The position numbers were made by a program, and so were the translations under genes. From NCBI RefSeq assembly GCF_025215075.1, contig NZ_JAOBTH010000015.1:122-33803 (forward strand): DNA of 33,682 bases, written 5' to 3'. Within the stretch, counting starts at the first letter, position 1. Each line of letters starts with the position of its first letter. This DNA is from Tenacibaculum haliotis (GTDB lineage Bacteria > Bacteroidota > Bacteroidia > Flavobacteriales > Flavobacteriaceae). A model generated the notes under the pieces. The model did not search any database. It saw nothing but the letters and a program-made list of their open reading frames with translations, and was not told where the DNA came from. Positions 1 to 9,100 of this stretch are shown in pieces.

Positions 1-366
1 TTTCACTACAGCTATTAGTCAAAACGCAGATGCTATTGATGCGAATAGCCCAACAATAACTTCTGTATCTATTCCTAATACTTCTACTAAAGTTGGTGAT
101 GCAATTACAGTAACTATTACTGCTAGTGAAACTGGACTTTTATTAAATGCTGGATTTATTAACGGAGTAACTGTATCTGGCCTTACTGATAATGGAGGTG
201 GTAATTATACCACTACTTATACAATAGTAGAAGGAAATACTGATAGAGCTGCTGGAGACGATATTCCAGTAAGCATTACTTTAACAGACGTTGCTGGTAA
301 TAACTCTGATGTTTTCACTACAGCTATTAGTCAAAACGCAGATGCTATTGATGCGAATAGCCCAAC
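1..366 (+). repeat. 312-base in-frame tandem repeat in the surface protein gene
   Basis: Bases 1-54 and 313-366 are identical, with a spacing of exactly 312 bases (104 codons). They mark the borders of one Ig-like module. The shared piece encodes FTTAISQNADAIDANSP. More units probably lie to the left of the window edge. Confidence 0.85.
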
Positions 367-2167
367 TGTCGTTAATGTTAACGTACCTGTAAATGCAACT
401 TATACTGTGGGACAAAACTTAGATTTCACTGTTAATTTTAATGAAAACATAATAGTAAACACTGTAAGTGGAACTCCAGAAATAGCTATTAATATTGGTA
501 GCACCTTGCGTCAAGCTGCATATATTAGCGGATCAGGAACTAGCTCTTTATTATTTAGATACACTGTTATAATTAGTGATTTAGACACTGATGGTATCAC
601 CATAGGCTCTTTAGCAAATAATATGGGAACATTAAAAGATACCTCTGGAAATGATGCTAATTTAACCTTAAATAGTGTCGATAGTACTACAGGTGTTTTA
701 GTAGGTAACCCTACAATTACCTGGACAGGTACTATAAATAACAACTGGACAACAGCAGGGAATTGGAACACGAACACTATTCCTACTAATTCAGCTAATG
801 TAATTATTCCTTCTGGGGTAACTAATTACCCTACTGTATCTTCTGCCGTTACTGTAAACTCAATAAATATTGTATCTGGAGCATCTTTAATTGCCAACGC
901 AACGGTAAATGCTCCTGTAACATATAACAGAAATTTACCAACTACAAATTGGTATTTAGTAGCTCCTCCTGTTAATAATGAAACTACACAAGATATAATT
1001 GCAAATCATACTTTTGCAACAGGTAGTGGTGCTAATATTGGTATTGGTGCTTATAATAATGATCACGCTACCAATACTTGGAATTATTTAAACATAAGTA
1101 GCACTGGACCTGTAATATCAGGAACAGGAGCATCAATGAAACTAGACGCTCCTGGCGATGTTTCTATTACTGGAAATATCAATGTCACAAATGTAGCCAT
1201 CCCTGTTTCTATGGGAAGTAGAGATAATTTCAATCTAATAGGAAACCCATTTACATCTTATATAAACTCAGCAGTTTTAGCCGGAGATAATTCTGTTATT
1301 GAAAATGGTACTTTTTGGTTATGGGACGGATCTCAATACCAAACACATAATAATGCCTCTCCTATTAATATTGCTCCTGCACAAGGCTTTTTTATTGAAG
1401 CTAACACTAATACTAATGTTATTTTTTCTACCGCTAATCAAAGTCATCAAAGTTCAGATACTTTTTTGAGACAAGCTCCTAACCCATCTTTTGAATTATT
1501 TTTAGAAAATGATGGAAGTAAAAAGTCAACTAAAGTATTTTATGTAGCTAACAAAACTGCCGGTTTTGATAAGGGATATGATTCAAAAATGTTTAGTGGT
1601 GTAACGCATGATTTTGCTGTATTTACTGAATTATTAGAAAATAATGAAGGAAAAAAATTAGCAATTCAAACATTACCTAACTCAGATTATCAAAAAATGA
1701 TAATTCCAGTAGGTATAATTGGTAAAGCAGGTGAACAAATCACATTCTCTATAAATAGTAAAAATATACCTTCTGGTATTCAGTTGTATTTAGAAGATAG
1801 AGAAAATAATGTGTTTACAAATTTATCTAATAAAAACTATACTGTTTCTTTAAAGTCAAACACAAATAATTCAGGGCAATTTTACATTCACACAAGTGCA
1901 AAAAAACCAAATAACACTGATATTAAAGAAGACATTCAAAATGTTAATATTTATAAATCAATTAATAATAGTATAACAATATCAGGTTTACAAACTGATA
2001 AATATTCAGTTAACATATATTCAATTCTAGGAAAAAATATAATGACATCTGAATTCAAAACAACAGGTACTCATGTTATTGAATTACCTAAAATAGCTTC
2101 AGGAGTATATGTTGTAGAACTAAGTTCTAGCTTAGGAAAAGTTAATAAAAAAATTATTTTAGAATAA
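2..2167 (+). CDS. Large T9SS-secreted surface protein with Ig-like repeats, 3' part only
   Basis: The reading frame is open from the first bases of the window to a TAA at 2165-2167, so this is the C-terminal end (about 721 residues) of a longer gene. A GTG around 407 is only an internal codon. The visible N-terminal part has Bacteroidetes Ig-like modules rich in Thr, Asn and Gly; one module is about 104 residues and its edge sequence recurs 312 bases later. A second type of beta-sandwich module follows (about 408-700), then a region rich in Asn, Thr and Trp, and finally a typical T9SS type A sorting domain (about the last 70 residues, with YSILGK, ASGVYVVEL and the terminal KKIILE). Such proteins cross the outer membrane by the type IX system and are usually anchored to the cell surface or released. 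The binding partner cannot be told. Only 11 bases separate the stop from the small peptide gene downstream, so the two are probably co-transcribed. Confidence 0.9.
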   Translation, partial: FTTAISQNADAIDANSPTITSVSIPNTSTKVGDAITVTITASETGLLLNAGFINGVTVSGLTDNGGGNYTTTYTIVEGNTDRAAGDDIPVSITLTDVAGNNSDVFTTAISQNADAIDANSPTVVNVNVPVNATYTVGQNLDFTVNFNENIIVNTVSGTPEIAINIGSTLRQAAYISGSGTSSLLFRYTVIISDLDTDGITIGSLANNMGTLKDTSGNDANLTLNSVDSTTGVLVGNPTITWTGTINNNWTTAGNWNTNTIPTNSANVIIPSGVTNYPTVSSAVTVNSINIVSGASLIANATVNAPVTYNRNLPTTNWYLVAPPVNNETTQDIIANHTFATGSGANIGIGAYNNDHATNTWNYLNISSTGPVISGTGASMKLDAPGDVSITGNINVTNVAIPVSMGSRDNFNLIGNPFTSYINSAVLAGDNSVIENGTFWLWDGSQYQTHNNASPINIAPAQGFFIEANTNTNVIFSTANQSHQSSDTFLRQAPNPSFELFLENDGSKKSTKVFYVANKTAGFDKGYDSKMFSGVTHDFAVFTELLENNEGKKLAIQTLPNSDYQKMIIPVGIIGKAGEQITFSINSKNIPSGIQLYLEDRENNVFTNLSNKNYTVSLKSNTNNSGQFYIHTSAKKPNNTDIKEDIQNVNIYKSINNSITISGLQTDKYSVNIYSILGKNIMTSEFKTTGTHVIELPKIASGVYVVELSSSLGKVNKKIILE

Positions 2168-2178
2168 CACTTGACATC

Positions 2179-2355
2179 ATGAAAAAACAAACAAAAAACA
2201 ACACCGAAAATATATCAAGAAAAGAGGCGTTAAAAAAAATAGGAGGTTATAGTAAGTATGCTGCTTTAACAGCCATTGGAACTTATATGATTTTAAACCC
2301 TCAAAAAGCACAAGCGCAAAGTCCAGGCCCAGGAACTCCTGGCGGAAATTTTTAA
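2179..2355 (+). CDS. 58-residue peptide with basic leader, hydrophobic segment and Pro/Gly tail
   Basis: A short ATG-to-TAA frame lies 11 bases after the surface protein gene. The protein has a polar basic N-terminus (1-26, with SRKEALKKIGGYSKY), a short hydrophobic stretch (about 27-39), then ILNPQKAQA with an AxA signal peptidase I type site at 44-46, and a 12-residue tail QSPGPGTPGGNF. The SRKEALKK segment resembles a weak twin-arginine signal, but it has Arg-Lys rather than Arg-Arg. The mature tail, if cleaved, would have one Ser (48) and one Thr (53) and no Cys. I do not recognise a named family, although I recall similar small SRKEALKK proteins in Bacteroidetes. The next two genes encode a PqqD-HPr kinase-like fusion and a nucleotidyltransferase, so I infer that this may be their substrate peptide. 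It may instead be an ordinary small exported protein. Confidence 0.72.
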   Translation: MKKQTKNNTENISRKEALKKIGGYSKYAALTAIGTYMILNPQKAQAQSPGPGTPGGNF

Positions 2356-2367
2356 TTATTTCTAATA

Positions 2368-2398
2368 AATAAACCCTCGAAATTTTCGAGGGTTTATT
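2368..2398 (+). terminator. Rho-independent terminator or processing hairpin after the peptide gene
   Basis: A 13-bp perfect stem (2368-2380 with 2386-2398) has the core AAACCCTCGA / TCGAGGGTTT and a five-base loop. The T-rich run on its 3' side is short (TTTATTATTT). It sits 12 bases after the peptide stop and about 58 bases before the kinase gene. It may uncouple expression of the peptide from that of the enzymes. Confidence 0.75.
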
Positions 2399-2456
2399 AT
2401 TTAACTAAATTAAATGCTAGTATAAAAAATTCTTTCTTTTTTAGATATTTACTAAT

Positions 2457-3563
2457 ATGATTATTAAAAAAATAGAAAACAAAAATATTATTTGGTTTAA
2501 AGATTCAAACGAATATATTGTTGTTGAACCTTTAGTTGCTGAAACACTTTCTCTACTACATAAAAACATTGATAAACAAACCATTATAACTAAAATTAAC
2601 AATAAAATAAATATACCTCTCCAAGAAATAGAAAACTTAATCGCAGACATAAACAGTTTACTAAATTCGCAAAACTCAACTAAACGTGATTTACCCCCTA
2701 TTTTAAAACCAAAAAAATTCGAATACGAAAAGTTTTATCAAGTAAATGATATTACTTTCAAAGTACATTACTTATCTGAATATGAATACTCTTTAGTACA
2801 CCCAAAATTTGCATACTTAGAAGGTAGTATAAATAAAAAAATAACACATCATTTTGAAGTGTATAGTGATAAAAAGCACATTTGCTTTGCTATAAACAAC
2901 AACGTTATCGGAACATGGACTTTAAATAATGTCCATTATTTTCAAGGAAAATTCTCAATGAAAATCACAGAACTAATCCATCACAAACCAGAAAATCAAT
3001 GGTTAGGTGTTTTTCATGCTTCAGCTATTAGTAATAGTAAAAATTCTATGCTTTTTTTAGGAGATTCTGGTAATGGAAAAAGTACTTCTTTAGCTTTATT
3101 ACAAGCAAATGGGTTTACTTGTTTAGCAGATGATTTTGTTCCTGTTGATGCTAAAAAACAAGAAGTTTATAGTTTTCCTTCTGCTATTTCAATTAAAAAA
3201 AATAGCTTAACTACTTTACTTCCTATTTATCCTGAACTACAAAATTCTGCTGAATACCACTTTAAAAGATTAAATAAAGTTGTTAGATATTTACCTACAA
3301 ACAACACAAACTATAAACAAAAGGAAAACTGTAAAGCACTCGTTTTTATTAAATACCAAAAAGGTAGTGACTTAATTATTGATAAAATATCTAATATTAG
3401 TGCCTTTGAGCAGTTAGTACCTGACTCTTGGTTATCACCAATACAAGAAAATGTTGAAATTTTCTTAAACTGGTTTTCAAACCTACCTTGTTATCAACTT
3501 ACGTATTCTAATAATTCGAAAATGATAACAACTGTTTCAAAAATTTTTAATGATGAATTATAA
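2457..3563 (+). CDS. PqqD-like / HPr kinase-like fusion protein
   Basis: The 368-residue protein has two parts. Residues 1 to about 75 look like a PqqD fold, the small winged-helix peptide-binding domain (RiPP recognition element) of peptide-modification systems. Residues about 185-368 look like the HPr kinase/phosphorylase C-terminal kinase domain, with a P-loop GDSGNGKST at 203-210 (G202 precedes it) and the family's second motif CLADDF at 222-227. The middle (80-185) is a beta-rich linker that I cannot assign. The catalytic His region of true HprK and an HPr partner are not evident, so the target is probably not HPr. TIGRFAMs define an HPr-rel-A system in which a separate HprK-related kinase, a PqqD-like protein and a nucleotidyltransferase occur together; the fusion here would be a variant. 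The 3' end overlaps the next gene by 14 bases, which implies translational coupling. Substrate unknown. Confidence 0.8.
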   Translation: MIIKKIENKNIIWFKDSNEYIVVEPLVAETLSLLHKNIDKQTIITKINNKINIPLQEIENLIADINSLLNSQNSTKRDLPPILKPKKFEYEKFYQVNDITFKVHYLSEYEYSLVHPKFAYLEGSINKKITHHFEVYSDKKHICFAINNNVIGTWTLNNVHYFQGKFSMKITELIHHKPENQWLGVFHASAISNSKNSMLFLGDSGNGKSTSLALLQANGFTCLADDFVPVDAKKQEVYSFPSAISIKKNSLTTLLPIYPELQNSAEYHFKRLNKVVRYLPTNNTNYKQKENCKALVFIKYQKGSDLIIDKISNISAFEQLVPDSWLSPIQENVEIFLNWFSNLPCYQLTYSNNSKMITTVSKIFNDEL

Positions 3564-4599
3564 AGATACCTTATTTTTTGTAGGAAAATGTTTAACAATA
3601 ACTCATGAAAAACACAACCGTAAGTTAATAGAAGAACAGCTAAAGTTAAATAATGTAAACTGGGAAAATGTAGTTAAATTAAGTACAGCTCACTATGTTT
3701 TTCCTGCACTATATTGCAATTTGAAACGAGTAAATTTATTGCATTATTTACCAGAAGATTTAGTTACGTATATGAAACATATTACGGATTTAAATCGTGA
3801 AAGAAATGAACAAATTATTAAAGAAGCCAAGGAAATAAACGAATTATTACTTTCTAATAAGATAACTCCTATTTTTTTAAAAGGAACTGGCAATTTATTA
3901 GATGGTTTGTATGACGATGTAGCTGAACGTATGGTGGGCGATATTGATTTTTTAGTTGAAAAAACTAAATTTTATTCATGCATTAATGTTCTAAAAAAAA
4001 ATGGTTACTTAAAAAAAAACATTGACAACACAATACTTAACAGGCATTATCCTAGACTTACTAAGCAAAATAAAATAGCCGCAATTGAAGTACATTATAA
4101 AATGGTCACTAAAGAAATGTTTTTTAACTATAATTATGTAAAAAACACTTTAAAAAAATCAAAAAACAACGTTTTTATCCTCTCAAACATTAATCAAATA
4201 TTATTAACATGCCTTAACAAACAAATTAATGATAAAGGTCAATGGACAAAAAGTATTACTTTTAGAAATTCTTACGACTTATACTTACTATCTAAACATA
4301 TCAATACTAAAATAGCAACAACAAACTTAAACTACTCAAAATCTAATTATCTATTTAATTTCATAGCTAGCACAAGTTATTTTTTTAACACAAAAGATTC
4401 TTTATTTTTTAAAAAGACAAAACAAACTGATTTATATATAAACAAACAATTAACATTAATTAAAACCCCTAAATTATATACCTTTTATATTAAATCTTGG
4501 GAGCTGTTCTTTTTATATTACCATCGTTTTTCAGTGATTTTAAAATCGTTATACAAAAAAGAATATAGAAATATTTTATTTAAAAAATTAAATTTTTAA
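3550..4599 (+). CDS. Nucleotidyltransferase family protein (NTP_transf_5-like)
   Basis: The 349-residue protein carries the signature of the uncharacterised nucleotidyltransferase family: a conserved Lys in FLKGTG (K111), a Leu-Tyr helix, an Arg, and the metal-binding GDIDFLVE motif (D131 and D133). The family is thought to transfer a nucleotide to a small molecule or a peptide; the acceptor is not known. The start overlaps the end of the PqqD-kinase gene (ATG at 3550, alternative ATG at 3553), so the two enzymes are probably made together. Kinase plus nucleotidyltransferase pairs are known beside some lasso peptide clusters, which supports a role in peptide tailoring. The C-terminal part is Lys- and Phe-rich with little similarity I can recognise. 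The last 20 bases overlap the 3' end of mpl on the other strand. Confidence 0.8.
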   Translation: MMNYKDTLFFVGKCLTITHEKHNRKLIEEQLKLNNVNWENVVKLSTAHYVFPALYCNLKRVNLLHYLPEDLVTYMKHITDLNRERNEQIIKEAKEINELLLSNKITPIFLKGTGNLLDGLYDDVAERMVGDIDFLVEKTKFYSCINVLKKNGYLKKNIDNTILNRHYPRLTKQNKIAAIEVHYKMVTKEMFFNYNYVKNTLKKSKNNVFILSNINQILLTCLNKQINDKGQWTKSITFRNSYDLYLLSKHINTKIATTNLNYSKSNYLFNFIASTSYFFNTKDSLFFKKTKQTDLYINKQLTLIKTPKLYTFYIKSWELFFLYYHRFSVILKSLYKKEYRNILFKKLNF

Positions 4600-5935
4600 C
4601 TTCTTTAAAATCCAGTCCTCCATAGTTACCAGAACTCATTAATAACAAAACTGTATTTTCTAAATTCTGATTGAATAAAAACTCTTTAAACTCAGCTTGG
4701 TTCGTATAGATAATTAAATCATCACGTTTAAAAGCATTGGCTATTTGCTGCGCTGTAACCTCTTCTAATTGTTTAATTTTTACTGCGTGTGGTGAATAAA
4801 AAACTACTGCTTTGTCCGCCTCATCTAAAGCACCCTTATATTCTGCTAAAAACTCAGCGTTCAAACTAGAATAGGTATGTAACTCTAAACAGGCTAAAAC
4901 GGTTCTTTCTGAATATTGTTTTTTTACAGCTGAAGTTGTTGCCGCTACTTTACTCGGACTGTGTGCAAAATCTTTAAAAACTACCGATGTTTTATTTTCT
5001 GCAATTTTTTCTAATCGCTTACTAGCTCCTTTAAAACTAGCGATTGCTTCGTAAAATTCATCTTCATCAATTCCCATGTGTTGGCAAATCCACTTTGCTC
5101 CTGCTAAATTCTGAAGATTATGATCACCAAAAATCTCTAATGGTAAATCTCCATCAGGAGTATCTATATAGGTAATTCCGTTATCTATAAAATAATTTGG
5201 TGTTTTGTATGGATATTTTTTTATGGGATGATTTGAATTTTCAACAACATCTTTTAAGACTGTATCCTCTTCATTATACACCATAATTCCGCCATTAGTA
5301 AGCGAATCGTTAAATATTTGAAACTGTTCTACATAATTATCAAACGTAGGAAACACGTTAATATGATCCCATGCTATTCCGCTTAACAACGCAATATTTG
5401 GCTTGTATAAATGAAATTTCGGACGCATGTCTATTGGAGAACTTAAATACTCATCACCTTCTAAAACAATAAATTCATTTTTTTCAGTTAAATGCACCAT
5501 CGTATCAAAACCATCTAACTGTGCTCCTACCATATAATCAACCTCTCTTTCATGATAATTTAACACGTGTAAAATCATAGAGGTAATAGTAGTTTTACCG
5601 TGAGAACCACCAATAACAACACGTGTTTTGTCTTTAGATTGCTCGTATAAAAACTCTGGATATGAATAAATTTTCACTCCTAACTCCTGTGCTTTTAACA
5701 ATTCAGCATTGTCTTTTTTTGCATGCATTCCTAAAACAATCGCATCTAAATCAGTATTGATTTTTTCTGGAAACCAACCAAATTCCTCAGGCAACAATCC
5801 ATGTTTTGATAAACGAGATTTTGAAGGGTCGTGAATTGTATCATCACTTCCTGTAATTTGGTATCCTTTTTGGTGTAAAGCAATTGCTAAATTGTGCATT
5901 GCACTACCACCGATGGCTATAAAATGAATTTTCAT
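4580..5935 (-). CDS. mpl: UDP-N-acetylmuramate:L-alanyl-gamma-D-glutamyl-meso-diaminopimelate ligase
   Basis: This 451-residue Mur ligase family enzyme attaches the recycled murein tripeptide L-Ala-gamma-D-Glu-meso-DAP to UDP-MurNAc in the cytoplasm, in peptidoglycan recycling. The N-terminal Rossmann part starts with HFIAIGGSAM (4-13). The ATP loop GGSHGKTT is at 109-116, the central domain has EGDEYL, and the C-terminal ligase domain has DFAHSP, where the DxAHxP form is typical of Mpl rather than MurC. Length is normal. The gene converges on the nucleotidyltransferase gene and its last 20 bases lie inside it. It is divergent from the alpha-2-macroglobulin gene across a 176-base gap. On the minus strand, TATTTTTG lies close upstream of the start and fits the TAnnTTTG element, but I find no matching upstream TTTG. 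Confidence 0.93.
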   Translation of the reverse strand: MKIHFIAIGGSAMHNLAIALHQKGYQITGSDDTIHDPSKSRLSKHGLLPEEFGWFPEKINTDLDAIVLGMHAKKDNAELLKAQELGVKIYSYPEFLYEQSKDKTRVVIGGSHGKTTITSMILHVLNYHEREVDYMVGAQLDGFDTMVHLTEKNEFIVLEGDEYLSSPIDMRPKFHLYKPNIALLSGIAWDHINVFPTFDNYVEQFQIFNDSLTNGGIMVYNEEDTVLKDVVENSNHPIKKYPYKTPNYFIDNGITYIDTPDGDLPLEIFGDHNLQNLAGAKWICQHMGIDEDEFYEAIASFKGASKRLEKIAENKTSVVFKDFAHSPSKVAATTSAVKKQYSERTVLACLELHTYSSLNAEFLAEYKGALDEADKAVVFYSPHAVKIKQLEEVTAQQIANAFKRDDLIIYTNQAEFKEFLFNQNLENTVLLLMSSGNYGGLDFKEVKNLIF

Positions 5936-6111
5936 GTTTTAGGTATCTCTAGTATAAAGCAAAAATACAAAACCAAGTTATAATTTAAGTATCTTTAAAT
6001 CGAAACTCATTGAAAAGTTATATTCACGCATTCAAATACTAATTTTACAAATTTTTGGTTGTCTTATTTATAATTATTTAAGTCCTTTGAAGATATAAAA
6101 CGAATACTGCT

Positions 6112-9100
6112 ATGAAAAAAATCACTCCTTTTTTGCTACTAATTTTATTTTCATCTATTATCCATGCCCAAGAAAATTATAACAATCTTTGGGATGAAGT
6201 TCAGAAATTTGAAAAAGACAATCTTCCAAAATCTGCATTAAAAGTTGTAAATATTATTTACGCTAAAGCGGAAGTTGCTAAGAATTCTCCACAAATTATT
6301 AAAGCATTGTTTTATAAAAGTAAGTTTTCGTTAACTTTAGAAGAAGATGCACAACTAAAAATCATCAATCAGTTTAAAGAACAGATTGATAAAAGTAGTT
6401 TCCCTACAAAAAACGTTTTAGAAAATGTTTTAGCCAATTTGTATTGGCAATATTTTAATCAAAATAGGTGGAACTTTTACCAACGCACCAAAACATCCGA
6501 AAAAATTGATGAAAACGATTTTAGAACTTGGGATTTAGATACTTTATTCGCAGAAATTCACAGCTATTATCAGAAATCATTAGCAAACGGATTGCTATTA
6601 CAACAAACTGATATTTCTGAATTTAGTGAAATTTTACATATCGCTAAAGGCTCTAAAGAATATCGACCTACATTATTCGATTTCTTAGCACACAATGCGC
6701 TAAAATTTTATAAAACATCTGAAACAAACATTACAAAACCTGCCTATCAATTTAAAATTGACAATCCTAAATTGATAAGTGATGCCGCTCGTTTTTCTAC
6801 TATCAACTTAACTTCAAAAGATACTGTTTCGCTTCAACTAAATGCTTTGAAAATTTATCAAGAACTCATAAATTTTCATCTAAAAAACAACAATTTAAAA
6901 GCTTTGGCTACGGTAGATTTAGAACGATTAAATTTTGTGAATCAACATGCTGCTTTTAATGATAAGCAAGAACTATTTTTACAAACATTAAAATCAGCTG
7001 AAAACAACTATAAAAAACAAGAAATAGCTGAATTGTATAGTTATAAAATTGCTGAAATTTACAAACAACAAGCAAGCAATTATAAAGCCACAAAAAATGA
7101 AGCATTTCGTTTTAAAAATAAAGAAGCGCTTGCCATTTGCAATCGTGTAATTACTCAATTTCCTAAAAGTGTTGGCGCAAAAAAAAGTGAAGCTTTAAAA
7201 CAGCAAATAAAAACAAAAGCGCTTTCAATTTTATCAGAAAAATTTAGCCCAATAAATACTGCTTCTCGTTTATTAATTACGTACAATAATATTGATCATT
7301 TATATTTTACAAGTTACAGAATCAGTAGAAGTCAAGTTGAAAAATTAAATAACATTTATAAGGAAGAAGAACGCATCAATTTTATAAAAAAGCTAACCAC
7401 AGCTGCGTCGTGGAATACTAAATTAAGAAATGAATCTGATTATTTATCTCACACAACCGAGGTTATCGTTCCTAAACTTACACAAGGAAATTATTTAATT
7501 GTTGCCCACGAAAACGAAAATTTAAATACGACTGACTTGTTTGCTACTGCCAATATTCAGGTAAGTAATTTAGCATTAATTGAAAGCACAGATAACAATA
7601 TAAAAACCTACCAAGTAGTTGATAGAAACTCTGGAAAACCTATTAAAAACGCTCAATTATTATTAAAAAACAAAGAGTATCGAAACAGAAAAAACATCAA
7701 TCAGAAATTAATTACTGATAAAAACGGATTTGCTTTTTATAAAAGTAATCATACATATTACAACGTATCTATTACTGTTAGTACAGATAATGACAGTGCT
7801 ATTTTTGACAATTATTATTTATACAAGCATCAAAAACCAACTGTAAATACGCAAAATGAAAGCATCAAAATAAAACCGTTTATTTTTACTGATAGAAGTA
7901 TTTATCGACCTGGACAAACTGTTTATTTTAAAACTATTTTCATTCAAAAAAAGGACGATAAATCTACTCCTTTCACTAATAAATATGTTGAAATTACTTT
8001 AAATGATACAAACGGACAAGAAGTTAAAAAGTTAGATTTAAAATTAAATGAATTCGGATCTGCATCTGGCGAAATTGTATTACCTAATAATGGTTTAACT
8101 GGCGAATATTCTTTTAATATTGATGAAAGTAAAAAAGAAGAAAGTACTTTTTACAATAGTGTTGATTTCGATTTTGAAAGAGATGATTACATTACTACTA
8201 TTTCGGTAGAAGAATACAAGCGTCCGAAATTTGAAACCGATTTTAAACCAGTTACCGAAACTTTTAAACTGAATGATAGTATTACTGTAAACGGATTTGC
8301 AAAAGCTTTTTCTGGAGCAAATATTACCGATGCTAAAGTGGTATATCGAGTGCATAGAAAAGTACAATATCCTAATTGGTGGTATTGGCGCAGACCAAAT
8401 TCATCGTCTGAAGCACAAGAAATTACACACGGAGAAAGTATCACCGATACAACAGGTAATTTTGCTATCAAATTTAAAGCACTTACTGACGAGAGTGTAA
8501 GTAAAGAAAGTTTACCAATTTTTAAGTATGAAATCACAGCGGATGTTACCGATATTAATGGCGAAACACGAAGTGCTACCACCATCGTAAAAGTAGGTTA
8601 TCATGCATTAACGGCTTCTTTACTAATAAACCCGATTATTAATAAAGAAGAGAAGCAACATCAAATAAAAATTAACACCAAAAACTTAAACAACGAGTTT
8701 GTAGCTGCTAACGGAACTGTAAAAGTTTACAAGTTGCAAGCCCCTGAAAACCCATTACGAAAAAGACCTTGGAATACTCCCGATTATCAAGATATTTCAG
8801 AACATGAGTTTAGAAAATTGTTTCCGCATGATGCGTATACTAAACAAGAACAAAATGCGGTTTCTTGGAAGAAAGGGATATTGGTTTTTGAGAAAGAATT
8901 TGATACTAAAAAATCAAAAGAACTTATTTTTAAAAACATTAAAAAGTGGACTTCAGGTAAATATATTGCCGTTTTAACAACACATGATAAATTTAAACAA
9001 CAAGTAACCGACAAAGCTCATTTTACCGTTACCAGTACTACTGAAAAAAAGATTGCTGATAATAATTTATTTTTTATTAGCACTGATAAAACTAATTATT

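Noticed and set aside
407..409. GTG as the start of the first surface protein gene
   Set aside because: The frame is open to the left edge of the window and continues a repeat module, so the gene is simply cut.
8187..8585. 132-residue minus-strand ORF (and others at 8095-8367, 8787-9014, 11412-11621) inside the alpha-2-macroglobulin gene
   Set aside because: They are opposite to a clear 2046-residue gene, lack any recognisable domain and have shadow-like composition.
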